Origin: Acanthosepion lycidas
Taxonomy: Eukaryota > Mollusca > Cephalopoda > Sepiida > Sepiidae
Length of the DNA stretch: 64,000 nucleotides
Reading direction: 5' to 3'
Assembly: GCA_963932145.1 (NCBI GenBank)
Contig: OZ010581.1
Coordinates: 86,794,912-86,858,911 of the forward strand
Made by a program: the position numbers and the translations under genes. Below the pieces are notes generated by a model. The model was given only the letters and a program-made list of their open reading frames with translations. It did no database searches and was not told where the DNA came from. This document shows, piece after piece, positions 14,841 through 27,168 of the stretch. Position 1 is the stretch's first letter; every line of letters begins with the position of its first letter.

Positions 14841-15664
14841 ATTCATCCTCATCATTAGTAGCAGAACAAAATAATTTAGCCTCCTTGTCAGTGAATTTCA
14901 AGAGATCCAAATTTCCCAATTTTTACTTATGAATAATCATTAGGCTATTTGGGGCTTGAAGATCTTATCATCATTCATGATAATATATTGTTTTGGACTG
15001 TTATTTTAATTGACTTCATTGTCATATATAGGAATGTAAATGAATAACTATATCTGTGACCAGAGGAAGATATAGTTAGTTTGTCTAAATATGTCCTTGT
15101 AGTGATAACACGTCTGTCTTTTTTAACCGGAATATATTTCATCATAAATTTACTAAATTAAAGAGTAATTAGACTTGCCTCATTTTGGTTGTTTCTATCA
15201 ATATGTTTCGGTTACGGTATCTTCAAGCATCTTCATAATTCATTCATCCTGGAGTTGTTCCTGAATTGGAACATTATCATCACAAGCTAGTTTTTATCAG
15301 TTTCAAGTTCTTAATTGCTATACGGTATCTAGGGAGGGAAAAATAAAAAGTGGGATATTTCCAAGATGATTCACTTTCACAGTACTATGTTTCATACTGA
15401 TGATACGGTTGAATCATTAAAGGACAGCAACCAAGGATGCAAAAAAAAAAAAAAAAAGAAAAAAGAAAAAAAAGAGGAAAGACGAATCACTCAGGTATAT
15501 GGAAAACCTTAAATGTTTTGCTAAAAGAAAAAAATTGAATTGTAATTGAAAAGATACGCCAAAGTGAACTAAATTTTTAAAAGTAATTTTTTACCCAATA
15601 CAAGACCTAAGCTCCATTCAACGTCGTGGGTTACTGAATGAGCATGCCTTAAGGTCTTTTAGAA
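14841..15664. other. Gene-free stretch with a poly-A tract
   Basis: An A-rich tract lies at about 15440-15475. It is not clearly attached to a retroelement. Confidence 0.5.
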
Positions 15665-16290
15665 AGGAAGCATATGTTGTACATTATGAGTATATGTAGG
15701 ATAGATAACCCTCATAGTGAAGAGGTTAAGATTGTAGCGACCAGGGAAGCATTCTTATGGAATTCCTTTCCACATTGCAACAGTTCTGGAGAAGAAGCTG
15801 TTTGAGTGGAACTTACTCGTTACGAGTAGATAAGGATGAGTCGACTCAGTGTACGTTACGTATCTGTGACTGTTAAAACCAAGAAATAAAGTTCGCTTCA
15901 ACATCTACCATGAAAATAGCAATAGGGCTAGCAATATTCGGTTTGTAGGAAAGTTGTTGAAGAGTGGAAGACAATTCATCCATAAAGCCTCGCAAACGCT
16001 TTGGAACTAGATTGAAACTGGAAAGTGAAGATTGAGCAGCTCTTGCCAAGATATGGCAGCAATACTCCATTTTGGTTTTGATCTGGCTCTTGTACATATA
16101 GATCATAGCAGGAGGAGTTAAGCACTTTTTGGAGTGTTACAAGGAGCTGACAATTTTCCCATCATCTTATCGTATAAACATGTTCTACTTAAGGTCTGGT
16201 ATGAGTTTGACTCGCAACAGACGTTCTAGGTACGGAAACACCTGAATAGTACAACCGTTCATCATGTCTGGAAAAAATTTAGGATTGCTC
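15665..16290 (-). pseudogene. Non-LTR retrotransposon, reverse transcriptase C-terminal part
   Basis: Minus-strand pieces in order: VFPYLERLLRVKLIPDLK, then after stops LTPPAMIYMYKSQIKTKMEY, AQSSLSS, PKRLRG, then FFSRTVAMWKG and a final CFPGRYNLNLF. This matches the end of Jockey/CR1-group reverse transcriptases (YKSxIRPxMEY...HxW, then FFxRTxxxWNxLP, then NLxxFKxxV). It has several stops and frameshifts. It is probably the 3' end of the same insertion whose endonuclease part lies at 16969-17760, because orientation and order agree. The clade is not certain. Confidence 0.75.
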
Positions 16291-16968
16291 TGTGCTGATG
16301 AATCACAACAATGGCGAGAAAAAAATAGATACTCTAAAATCGATGGAATCACAGATAAATCGAAATGAATATGATTGCGTAGATGATGTCTAGAGAGAGA
16401 AACTAATCCTAATAACAACCGAAAACAACGTGTAAAAACAGACACAGAAATAATACAAAATCATACTAAATTGTAAATTAAAATCATACAATTTTATTTA
16501 TTTTGTGTACTGCTGTTAGTTACAAGTGTTTTACGGTTGCATGTGAGAAAAGGAAGAAGTCACTTCGTATTATAACAAGCAATGTCCCGAGGAGACGAGA
16601 TGGACATCTTGGCATTTCAACGGTCTGTAGCGAAACAATGAATTCAGAGATTCCGTTTTCAGGTAGGAAAAGTTTCTGCTGCATTTTGGAAGAAGTTTCA
16701 TTTTTTTTTTTTGGTTTTATTTATTCAAAAAAACTATAATGTTATTTTTTTCATTTTATTATATTTATGATATTATTTTATATTTTTATATTATTTTATA
16801 TTTTTATTTTTTTGTCCCTACACCATACAGAACAATGGTATATATGGAGATCAGAACATGGAGACGCTTGAAATCTTTTGGAAATTTAAGATTAAAACGG
16901 ATTACACAATTTAAGCAAAACAACTGGATGTGATAGTAGCAAATAAGAGCAAGAAAACTTTCACTGTT
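16291..16968 (-). other. Unrecognised sequence between two LINE pieces
   Basis: The RT core (including the YxDD motif) expected between the flanking endonuclease and C-terminal pieces is not visible. Instead there is AT-rich sequence with T-runs. It looks like a deletion or replacement within the LINE. Confidence 0.45.
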
Positions 16969-17760
16969 TTAGCAGACTACAGAATAGATATAAAAGAAAG
17001 TGAAGAAGTCGATAAGTATAGAGGGTGTACTATTGTTAAGTGCGCTCTTGCAGAGACGCCAATAATCCTTGGAGCAGAATTTGCGTTCTTTCATTCGAGC
17101 AGCAAATAGTGACTTTGCTTCATTGAGGACACGCTGATACTCGTTACGGACAAAAAGACGTCTATTGTAAGTCAGACATGTCGCTACGATATAGGTGGAA
17201 GAAGTGATTCCTATGGGCAATGGCAGCTGAGTAACAGCGGAGAACCAAGGGGAGGAGCGCGTTTGACCTTATATTTCCTTGAGGGGATGAAAGCCTCGAT
17301 TCCAGCTTTAACACAGGAGGAGTCCCCGGAAGCACATTCTTGAACAACATCTCAGAGTACATCGCGAAGGAAATCCCAGTCTGCTCGTTGATAGCAGAAC
17401 GAGGTTCTAGTGGTAGGAGGTTCTTTGCAGGGGTTGGAGTTGAAGGAGATGTTGACAGATACTACAGCAATATTGGAGTTGCCAAGAAGGCAGAGCTGCG
17501 TGGCGCTACAGGACTCGGGGATCGAGTTAAAACATTGATCGAGAAGATTGTAGGGAAAACGTGTAGGGAAGTCAACTATTTGCGTGAGGTCAGAGGAGGG
17601 GATAGACGAGTCAAGGTTGGTTTCACAGAGAGCCAGTATATCCGGACAGTTCGCAATGAGGAAAGAAATTGGTTTTAATGCCACGAATGTTAGAAAAGGA
17701 AATGTTAAACGGTTTAGGTGATTTTTCAAGGGCTGGTTTAGGTTTTCTTTTTGGATCGAC
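16969..17760 (-). pseudogene. Non-LTR retrotransposon, endonuclease and linker part
   Basis: Minus-strand motifs: FNISFSNIRG (start of the apurinic-type endonuclease), CPDILALCETNLDSSIPSSD (its catalytic-Glu strand), then after an internal loss QIVDFPTRFP, LLGNSNIAVVSVNISFNSN (expected SDH motif, here SN), AAIAHRNHFFHLYR, and RVLNEAKSLFAARMKE with DYWRLCKSALN. This order is the endonuclease-to-RT linker of Jockey/CR1-like LINEs. The middle of the endonuclease is deleted and the reading frame changes several times. The endonuclease would have nicked target DNA to prime reverse transcription. This copy is dead. Confidence 0.78.
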
Positions 17761-18180
17761 GTTAGTTATTATGATGTGTAATTACGGTAGTAAAAACGAG
17801 AAGGCCTAAAGTAGAAGAAGCAGACGGTTATTGACCGTGACGTGAGCAGAGAGAAGTTGGCGCAGCGTGCCACATCAGGGTTGCCCACCGGAGGTGAATG
17901 TAGGTACACCTTTCCATGCACGATATGCCACTACAGAGACCCAGTATTATACAACTGTTGATCAGAGCGGCCGCTCAAGACGCTACGCAAGAGTTAGGGC
18001 TCCTAACTAGCAGTCGGAAACAGCAACCAGAAAACAGTCAAATGTTTACCCTCAGTATGAAGAGGCATTGCCACAGACTGCAAACATCGCAGGAGAAACA
18101 CGGTGGCGAGAAGGAGAGGGTGAGTTCCGGGAACCCCTTCCTAAACAAGAAACAAGGTGTGAGTCTCTAATCTTGTCCAA
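17761..18180 (-). other. Probable 5' part of the LINE
   Basis: This stretch is less AT-rich than its surroundings and lies directly upstream of the endonuclease start on the minus strand. It is likely the end of the LINE's first ORF or its leader. No zinc knuckle or ORF1 motif was identified. Confidence 0.35.
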
Positions 18181-18719
18181 GAGAAGTGGGGTATATTGAC
18201 TGGATATAGCCTACCTACTCCTATTACACAAACACACGCACGCACAAACACACACATAAAAGGTCGCAGCTGACAAGAAGTTCAGGCTGACGGCTGAAGA
18301 GATACTTACCAAGGGATGGAAATGGGCGTTTATTTTTATTTTTCCCTTCCATTACATTAAATTTGAACTTGAAATAATTCCCATTGTCATATCCTAAAAG
18401 CAAATTTGGTTATCCAGCATTGTGGATATGGCATATAATTCTACTTACATATGGCAGCTAGTGATCCCTGACGCTGTCTTCCATTCTCATGGTCAGCTAG
18501 TGAATTGTCGAGGCTGACTTTTTATCACCAAGCCATTATGTTTCAAAGAACATTCCACCACCACCAATAATGGGCTTGTGGTCTTTGCTTTCAATAAAAT
18601 AAAACTGACAACGGGAAGAGATATACATTTCTTCGCTAGTCTGTATTTTATCTAGCAAAATAATCGTCCCACTAGTACATAAGAATACAGACGAGTTAGG
18701 TTCACGTGCTGTCCAAGAC

Positions 18720-19215
18720 GATTTTTTGAAAAAAAAATTTACAACATTACTTAAAAATCGAAAACAGTAAACAATAAATAAAAATATACAAGATAAGAAT
18801 AAATAAGAAAAAAACAAGTAAAATAAATTAATCCAAATAAATAAACAAATTAACAAATCGCTCCTGCTAAAATAACCGTTAGAATAAATAAAGATAAAAA
18901 ATAAAGAAGCAAAAAAAAAAAAGTAAAAATAATAAATAAATAAATCAAATAATAAACAATTAAATCTGCTTCCGCCTAAATAACAGCAAAGATTGGACGA
19001 AATATAGCTTTAATTACCTCCCCAGACCAAAACAAACTATTAAATAAACGATCTGAACTAATCTCGAAAATTTTTTACTACGTTGCTAAAATATCGAAAA
19101 CCGAAAAGAGTAAATAAATATATATAAAAAAATAAATAAAAAAACAAGTAAAAAAATGAACCCAAATAAATAAATAAATAAACGAATCACTCCCGCCAAA
19201 ATAATCGTCAGAATG
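18720..19215. repeat. Diverged AT-rich repeat array (TAAATAAA-rich), three copies
   Basis: Three similar blocks, each an A/T-rich TAAATAAA tract followed by a GC-containing tail: CTCCTGCTAAAATAACCG at ~18863, CTTCCGCCTAAATAACAG at ~18968, CTCCCGCCAAAATAATCG at ~19191. Spacing is unequal and identity moderate. Confidence 0.6.
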
Positions 19216-19765
19216 GACTACCCACAATGCACCACTGACCCATATATATAAATAATCGAGAAAACCCCCAACACAAGTGGCTTGACATCTTGCATGAAAC
19301 AGTCTGTGGCCTCTGAGTGCTGACTTCAATGTTCACTTTTATATTTACATACGTTCTATCTCTGATATTGAGCACTGATATTTATATTAGCTGCTATAAA
19401 TATAAATACATGTACACAAACGTAGGAAATTAAAATTATGTACAGATAGTATAAATTTTGACACGTATGCCCAAACACGAAACAATCCTTTTGATTGAAC
19501 CCTGTGCCCACACCTTGCATTCTACGTGGAAATACAGACGAACTAAAGCAGTTTTAGTAGAAGAAGCAATCAAAGATTTTAGCGGAGAAAACCTAAGAGG
19601 AATATACCTAAATTCATTTGTTTAGCTGAATCAATTTTCATTGCTTCACTCTGACTTGATTAATCGACGCCAACTTCTACCTTTTCGCCTTGAATTAAAT
19701 AGATTTCAATTAGAGTAAGAATTCTGTGATGTGTGCAGCGGTGGATATGTGAATACATCAATGTG

Positions 19766-19770
<5 letters not shown>

Positions 19771-19819
<49 letters not shown>
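19771..19819. repeat. (GA)n microsatellite
   Basis: About 49 bp of uninterrupted AG. Confidence 0.96.
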
Positions 19820-19824
<5 letters not shown>

Positions 19825-20644
19825 AGTGCACACAACCTCTGGAGAAAAGGTGTTCAAAAATATTGGTTTTGGTCTAAATAAAGGATTTTGTCATTGGAAA
19901 CTGTGTACTGTATTCATATAAAGAAAAGTGTTTGGTGACCCTGAAGTACTGTTTGGAATAAAATCAGGAAAGAGCAGAAAATACAACGACCCAAATTTTT
20001 GATAAATACAACAAAGATGATTATAAGACGTACAACTGGAAGAATAATGGCAGGCTTATTATTATTATTATTATTATTCTATCACCTGCTTTATTATCGA
20101 TGCTCTTATCATCACAGTCTCTGTCATTATTTATCAATTCAAAGATTTGTGATAAATATGTAACAATAAAATGAAACAAAAGATAATAATAGAATAATAG
20201 TGAATATGCTTCATCTAAAAATTTCAAAGAAATAAAAGAATGCGGTGTATTCGGTGCCATTATTTCAGCGAAGTCATTTCGCACACGCAAATACTTGTCA
20301 TACAATTTCGAACTCACTTATTACAAAGGGAATATGCAAAATACATGTAAACAACTATAAAGTCCATGGAGACAATAATAATATTCGGTGCAGACAAGCT
20401 TAAAATTCGTTAAAAATCGAGCGGTTTTAGAAAATTTATAATTATCGCCTGATGACATACATTTACATACCAGTGAATATTGTCACATAATTTGGCCAGT
20501 CGACAAAAAAAATGTTTGTTGGATACTTGTGTCCTCCGGCATTTCAAATTACAAAATTCAATTTAGAAGTGAGCATCGTGGAACACCGACTTTCTCAGTG
20601 ACGTTAAATTAGAACATATGGATTTGATTTTCAATCTTTTACCT
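19820..20644. other. Gene-free stretch with an (ATT)n run
   Basis: An ATT run lies at about 20057-20079. No gene seen. Confidence 0.5.
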
Positions 20645-20681
20645 GAGAGAGGGAGAAAGAGGGAGAGGGTAAGAGAGAGAA

Positions 20682-20735
<54 letters not shown>

Positions 20736-20737
20736 AA
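20645..20737. repeat. Imperfect (GA)n microsatellite
   Basis: About 90 bp of GA-rich repeat ending in a G run. Confidence 0.93.
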
Positions 20738-21545
20738 ACACACTTCTGAGTTGAACGTGGGATATTTGTTTTCTTATGTATCCTTCTTTTATGTAACTAA
20801 CAGTAACTTTTGGCCTCTAAAATTAACCGGATAATAATTTTTGTGGGTATAAGCATAATGCGAACTATTCACAATGTTTCTTAAAGATTTTACTTAGTAT
20901 ATTTTATAAGCTTTTAAAATTCTGTATTAATTTGTAGTGACCAAGTGATATTATTTTTAATTTTAAACAATAATAAAATGGAAACACTCACTACAATTCA
21001 ACGACTTCAGTATTTTAAAAATAATTTTGACTTATTTTGTATGTGGATAAACGTGTCGATTTTTTAAAATACGGACGTCCATTCACGACATTATCAGAAG
21101 AGAAGTACTATTATAAATTTTAAATTTATCGGTAATTTTCTCAACAAGCATCTTCGTAAGTCTATAAAGTCAAGACACCTAAAATCCAATAACAATATTA
21201 CATTGCTGTGCTGCACTCAAAATTAGAGCAATGAAATTTCGATAGTTTCTGTGTTTCTTAGTTTTTCTTTTTTATTTATCTGTGTTTAAATTTACGGAGA
21301 AAGATTTCAGCACAAAAATATTGCTGGGTCTTCCTTTCACATTTATTTTCATAAGCTTTTGTACATTGTATTGGTATTGAGTAAGCTTTTATTAATCTAA
21401 TTTTCTTGGTCCTTGTTACTTTTTTTTCATTTTGACTTTTTTTTAGGGAGTATACCTAATATATGTCTTATAGGGTTGAAACTTATTCTTAATGCAAAAA
21501 TATTCTGATTGATAGTAAATATTTCAATCTATTCTGTACTCTCCC
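20738..21545. other. Gene-free stretch
   Basis: AT-rich; no gene or repeat recognised. Confidence 0.5.
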
Positions 21546-22515
21546 TTTTAGATGTCCGCTACCACTTTTTCATCAATGTCGATTTTCGTGCAAAGAGCGG
21601 ATCACATCTTCATACATGTTTCTGAAAACCTGAACTTCTCATTGGACAATAAATATTAAAATTATCTCGTATATCTTCACGTGCATTGTTCTCAATAAGC
21701 AACACAAAACATATCAGGCTCCAGACTGAGTTTTGTAAGGCGCTTTCTGAGTGGTTAACAGATATTAAAAAAACAATTTACCTGCTCACCAATACGTCCG
21801 AATAACATCAACCTAGTTTTTGACCTGACGAAAAAACAATGCTCTCAAGATCCTATCACGTGATTAAAAAACATATAAATTGAAGGTACGAGCGAATCCA
21901 GTCAGTGAGAATTTGCGACGACTAGAATTTGCTAAACGAGTTCACGACGCTTGTATCATTACTGCAGCGAAGTACAAAGTTAGAATCTCAAGTTCTTTAA
22001 CACGAAATAACTTCGCTGTAATTCAAGCTAAAATATCAACGAAACAACTCACTCACCAACTTCTGCAACTTACTAAAACTATTCAATCACGTTATTGAAT
22101 CTTACGAAACTTAAATACAAACAATTACAAACAATACATTCAACTACGAGCAACGAAAACAAACGGAACATTCACTTCTCCAACTTCTTTAAGGCTAAAG
22201 GTTTATCAACATATTTTCAGCTTTACAAGATTCTTTAAACTCTTTTTCAGTGAACATTTTGAACGACAAGATAATTTAGCTTTTTGCGACCTCCGATAAA
22301 AAAATATTTTTTATTAGTAAAAACATTAGCCCAGTCAAAGGGAAGTAACTCATATTAATAGTTATTGTAAAACTGTTGTCATTTATAATTATAAATATTG
22401 TACCTGTTATGAAAAGTTATTTTCTTGTGTTCTTTCTCTTGCTTGCTTTTTGTTTTCTTACACATTCGTAAAGTAAAAAAATGTGTGGGTTGATTTATGC
22501 CGTCAATACCTTGTA
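21546..22515 (+). mobile_element. Solo LTR of the CsRn1-type element family
   Basis: Near-full-length match, in plus orientation, to the LTRs at 48930-49778 and 53949-54779 (which are on the minus strand). It begins TTTTAGATGTCCGCTACC and ends GCCGTCAATACC, with no internal region on either side. It carries the same promoter box and the AAGTAAAAAAATGTGTGGGT end region. It is about 970 bp against 830-850 bp for the two element LTRs because it has about 120 extra bp after CAACTTCTGCAACTT. It likely arose by LTR-LTR recombination. A clear target duplication was not confirmed. Confidence 0.9.
21871..21906 (+). promoter_or_regulatory. LTR core promoter (TATA plus Inr)
   Basis: CATATAAATTG is followed about 28 bp later by CCAGTCAGTGAG, where TCAGTG fits an initiator. 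The same pair is conserved in the LTRs of the complete element (54438-54474 in minus orientation), which supports function. Confidence 0.65.
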
Positions 22516-23340
22516 GACTCGTCCTTTTTCTTACCTATCAACCCTAGCAACAGAACAGTCTATAACTTAAGCCTACGTACGGAAAACTCCAACCAATTAA
22601 AACTGTACTAGGCGAATCAACCAATCTCATTGGTTCATCACTGAAAGTTCACGTGCAAAACGATATTGCGCCAAAACTCAAGTGAGCCAACTTCGGACTT
22701 TCAGGACTTATAAAAATAAACGCTGACCGCCCCAGGTAGTCAGTAACAAACACCAACAGAGAAATTGCCAACATAGTCCACGTCACTCGAAATCACGATT
22801 TTACCGCGCAAAGATACATCATCGCTGACTCACTCACGATCAAAAAACTCAATCAACTCTGTGGATATCGATTCTCAAACATTGCTTATCTAAAGTGAAT
22901 TATATTCGCTACCTATTAAGTAAACATCAATGTGCGAACAACCTTAAAAACATTACAGTCAAAGGTAGATCACTCCTTAAAAACTCCTTCTAAAAAGACA
23001 CTTAATATCGACAATTTTTTAATATCAATACAAACTTAAAAAGACTGTAAATGAACGAATAATTACGAAGAGAGACATTCTGAAATCTAAAACATCATAC
23101 ACATTTTGCCAACATAACATATACTAATTATTCTGCTTGTATATTGTTTTGAATTGTATATAAATGTTTTATTAGTTTCTAATTGAATATGTCTTGTTCT
23201 TAATCATATTTTAAATTTCGTTTATTTATTTGTTGTGCATGCAGAAAGTCACGTAACCTACACAAATTCCTTCTGATTCTTTCAAGCATAATTAATAAAT
23301 TCTGCACGTCCCCAACAACCTCTACACCCTGATTTAAAAA
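22516..23340 (+). other. Gene-free stretch with a promoter-like block
   Basis: Just after the solo LTR come CCAATCTCATTGG at ~22621, a TATA box (CTTATAAAAATA, ~22708) and AGTCAGTAAC about 29 bp downstream (~22738). No ORF follows. It may be part of another LTR or an orphan promoter. Confidence 0.4.
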
Positions 23341-25770
23341 TCTTATCTGCTGAAAGAAGCGAGATTTCATCTATTGAGAAGACTATTAAGAATAATAGGA
23401 AGTTCAATGTAGTAATGTAGCAAAACATTCTTCCAGTCATCACGATATCATTTCTAAAGGCTCTTTTCTATCTTTGTTTAATGAAAATATTTAAATCCTA
23501 CCTACCTCTATCATGATCAAATGAGTATATTTACTTCTATGTGTAAAATGACAACGGTTAAAAGATCATACAGTTTGTTTCTTTCTTTACATGTTGATTT
23601 GATAATATATTAGCTTATTTTTCGAAGGAAACACTTCAAAATATTTAATAATGCTTATGTCTACTCTTCCCTGTCTTATTTTAATAATTTTGAATAATGT
23701 ACATACGCTTTAATCTCTGTCTTATAAAATTTTGAAGTATCTTTTAAGAACCACCCACTTTCCCTTTCGGCATATTCCAACCATACAAGGAAAATAAATT
23801 AGACTAAATTAAAAAAGAACATATAAAATGATTCAAAAACAGAAATCATTAAATATAGTTTAAAAATGTCAAGTGATTTCGAGAGATAGGCTTTCTCTTA
23901 ATCATCAATTCGATGACCCTCCAGTTTGAAATTTCTCGACAAGCGAATGTCGATGAAATTAGATGACGTTGAAGAATTGAGAAGTCGCTGCTCTTCAAGT
24001 TTTCGTAACCTAAGTAGGATCGCCAAGGAGTTTTTAGGATATCTTACGGAAATTGAAATGATTATGACAACAGAAGATTTTAAGTTTCACATGAAATGAA
24101 GAAAATGCAACTAGTTAAAAATGATACAGGCAGAATGGACATACCATAAACAGAAGCTTTTTGAATTGTAAGAAGAGTGGTTGTAGGAACAGCAAAAAGA
24201 TATTATTATAATATTTATATTATCGTAATATTCATTATTATCGTATAATATTCATACTATAACTACTATTATACAATTGAAATTGATAACAATAACTAAA
24301 ATAATAATCAAATAACATCGAATATTTTTCTAGTTTTAGGAATGGAAATTATTTGTTTGAACCATCCAAATGATTTTGTTCTTATCCAATGTGTTCAAAA
24401 ACTGGTAAAACAGACATGTATACAAGTAATTACTTCACTCTGTGTGTATGTGTCTGTAGAAAAAAAGTAAAGGTTTCATGATTTACAAAGGAAGCAAAAT
24501 ACATTTTTGTTAACAGAAGTTATATATATTTATGTACAGAAACAAGTAAGTATCGCTGAAGTCTACTTTTTAGCTCATGAAAAAGAACTTTTGCAACTGG
24601 GAGTGAATTATGGCAGTAATCAAAAATGCAAAATACAGAAAAATGAAGCAATCATTGGTAACACAGTAATTAAAGAAGCACTTGGATATTTTGTGCATGT
24701 TTTCTAATTTAGTCATTATTATAATTTATTCATTATTATCTCTTATGGACATGAAGTCTGAAGATCGATACGTTTGTTTATCTGATAAGCAGGTTTCATT
24801 TTTTCTAAGAAGTTAACTCAATTACATACATTTTTATGAGCACAAAGGAAAAACAATATGATTTAAGAACATATTTCCAAAAGATACTTGCTCATAAATC
24901 CATTTTCATTAATATTAACTTATTAAAGTGCTTAAAGTGATACGTTTGGCAAAGGAAATGGATGTTAATTTCTAAACTGTACTTAATCATTGATTGACGA
25001 TCATCTAATAGATGTAATAAAAAAGGATTATTTATTATGTAACTCAATGGTTGTTCACCATATTGAAAAATAAATGCATATTATTGTATAGTTATTGAAG
25101 TTTATGCTTTGATTTCAGATATATGAAGAAAGCCATGGGTCGTTAGAAAGAATTTGTAAGTAGAATTTTAAAATTTATTGAATGATACGACCACGTTAAA
25201 AATTGCAAAAAAGTTGGACAGAGATCACAGACCAACAATAATTTAATTCATTGGCAAGATAAGAAAACAAATTTGTTGCGGTCTGCTGCTAGTCAAGTTG
25301 GTTAGCTGTGTCGTGCTAGATACTTTTCTCGAAAGAATCTATCTTACTCATAAGCCAAGTATTTTCCATACATTGACTATTGCTGCCATGTAACCCTTAC
25401 TTCTTTCTCTACACACACGATACTCTCCCCCTCGTCTTTCTGCCTCTTCATCTGCTATCTCCGTTACTATTGATTAGGACCGATGTTTCGTCTCGATAGG
25501 GTTGGTTCAGTTTTCCTAAAGTCTTAACGATATTGTCATTGACGGTGGACTCCCTCTATGTACGTTGTGTACCATAGAAAAAATTGCTTAATTCCTGTCT
25601 GTGGCAGTGGTCACTTTTACATCTTCGCGTCCTAGAATTACTTTGGGGAAAAGGTTGGAATAAATAATAAAATGCACAACACGGTTAATAACTCTAACAG
25701 TAAGTTTATTGAATATGAAGAAAAACTGGTTTATTAAAACATCTACTGCAAAATCAAGTTCTCTAGTGCA
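23341..25770. other. Gene-free stretch
   Basis: AT-rich with no motif-supported ORF, RNA gene or transposon end. A few short open frames (for example 24507-24707) have no recognisable content. Confidence 0.5.
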
Positions 25771-25849
25771 GGATGATGATGTGGAAAATCAAGTCACAAA
25801 CGCTAATTATCAGCCAGTCAACACTCAGTGAATTCTTCTGTCATTGTTT

Positions 25850-26376
25850 TGTACACAGAGCCACGAAAAGTTGGAGGAGTCTAATGGTGATTACAAAGGT
25901 ACGACAGCTCGGATTATTCACTTTGATCGTTCTGAGAAAAAAGAACTCCCAAATTTATGTAAGGGGCGATGTGGTCTCAGAAATTGTCTGCTAACCATGA
26001 CTGGATTCTCTTTCTTGTGTGGCATGGGTCCTGTTTCCAGACATAGGGTCTTTTAGCAGTCACCCAGGGCAGTACTTCCTCCTCAAGGTACTTGATATAG
26101 GATTCTGTGTTGAGTCTGAAACTCTCACTAACAAATATGGGATTTCTTTTTTCTCAGAAAGATCAAAGTGAATATTGCTAGCTGTCGCACCTTTGTAATC
26201 ACCATTAAACTCATCCAACTTCTTCCGAATCCTCTGCACTGTCCTAAAAACTTTGAAATGTTCGTATTAGAGCTTTTGACACGAATGCCAAACAGTACAG
26301 CATGCTGTTTCCAAATCTCTGGCGGAGTGAATAGTGTCATAGTGCTGTTTTGCTCACAGACAGTGCCCAACTAACT
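25850..26376 (-). pseudogene. Mariner-superfamily (maT-like) transposase, rearranged fragment
   Basis: Reading the minus strand from 26376: VCEQNSTMTLF, a broken helix-turn-helix region, SLMVITKVRQ as the off-frame form of an N-G-D-Y-K-G segment, FRLNTESYIKYLEEEVLPW, RPYVWKQDPCHTRK (second catalytic Asp, normally QQDSAPCHT), QSWLADNF and DHIAPYI. The sequence then runs into an inverted copy of its own N-terminal segment (about 25870-25965 on plus, matching 26122-26220 on minus). The first catalytic Asp and the final one are missing. Assignment to a maT/DD37D-like group rests on the wording of these motifs and is tentative. Confidence 0.68.
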
Positions 26377-26440
26377 ATACTATATTTTTCAGTCGACAAA
26401 ATCAAAAACTAACAACGCGCATGCGCGAAAAGAAAAATAT

Positions 26441-26471
26441 AAAATGGCGACAATTTACCCATCACCCCCTG
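26441..26471 (-). repeat. Terminal inverted repeat of the maT-like element
   Basis: On minus this reads CAGGGGGTGATGGGTAAATT followed by GTCGCCATTTT, with TA just outside at 26472-26473. It lies about 65 bp upstream of the transposase start. No matching left end was found beyond the inverted duplication. Confidence 0.65.
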
Positions 26472-26869
26472 TAAACAAACATCCAAATTTAATTTCTCAG
26501 GACCGAAGAAATATGGACAACACATTAACCATATCTTATTATTCGCGGGAAGTGTATAGTGTTGGGATCCGTGGTTTTGCTTAATTTTATTGAAACTTGG
26601 CGAGTTAATTCTGGATTCGATTCTCAGTGGAACTGTTTTTAAATTAGTTTTATTAAAATCATTTTTACTCAGTTTTTTTTTCATTTTTTTCTTCTCAGTT
26701 CAACGTACTCTCTTGAGAAGTTTAATAATATTATCCAATTAGTAGTTTCTCAAAATCAATGTCCTGTTACAGTTATACCTGGTCCGGTGCTTCTGCTATG
26801 TATAAAGAGATTATTCATAAAATCCAAAGAAACATTTGAAATATCGTCTCTGACTTGGCACATCGGCTT

Positions 26870-27168
26870 CAATCACTTTTCCACCGCCGAAATGTTGCTT
26901 TCTGTGCCTTTTCTATAAATATTTCATGGTAATTGCTCTGATGAACTTTCCTCTGGTACTTCGATTTTACGAATTTAAGCACAGTACTAGATTGGCAGCT
27001 AAGTCTCGTCATTTTATGGTGTAAAAGGCTAGATGTAACCGTAATTTCTCTGTTAACAGTTTTTTCTCTTGTACTTCTTACTTGTGGAACACTCTCCTGG
27101 CTTCATACATTCCATTCAACTTTGATCTTCAAAACTTTAAATGCAATGTTAATCGCTATATTTATTAA
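26870..27168 (+). pseudogene. Non-LTR retrotransposon RT, C-terminal tail
   Basis: Plus-strand translation gives HRRNVAFCAF, then after frameshifts FFSCTSYLWNTLLASYIPF and NFDLQNFKCNVNRYIY ending at a stop. This is the C-terminal end of Jockey/CR1-group reverse transcriptases (RRNVAxLxLxYRY, then SFFxRTxxLWNxLP, then FNLxxFKxxVNRxL). It has the opposite orientation to, and differs in sequence from, the LINE at 15.7-17.8 kb. Only the last ~100 residues remain, consistent with 5' truncation during insertion. Confidence 0.75.

Noticed and set aside
14646..14874. Open frames encoding RSKTTTRT or LVLVVVLL repeats
   Set aside because: Product of the 24-bp minisatellite; no flanking coding signal.
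21549..22517. TAGA on both sides of the solo LTR as a target duplication
   Set aside because: It would require an LTR edge that conflicts with the TTTTAG start shared by the other two LTRs, so it may be coincidence.
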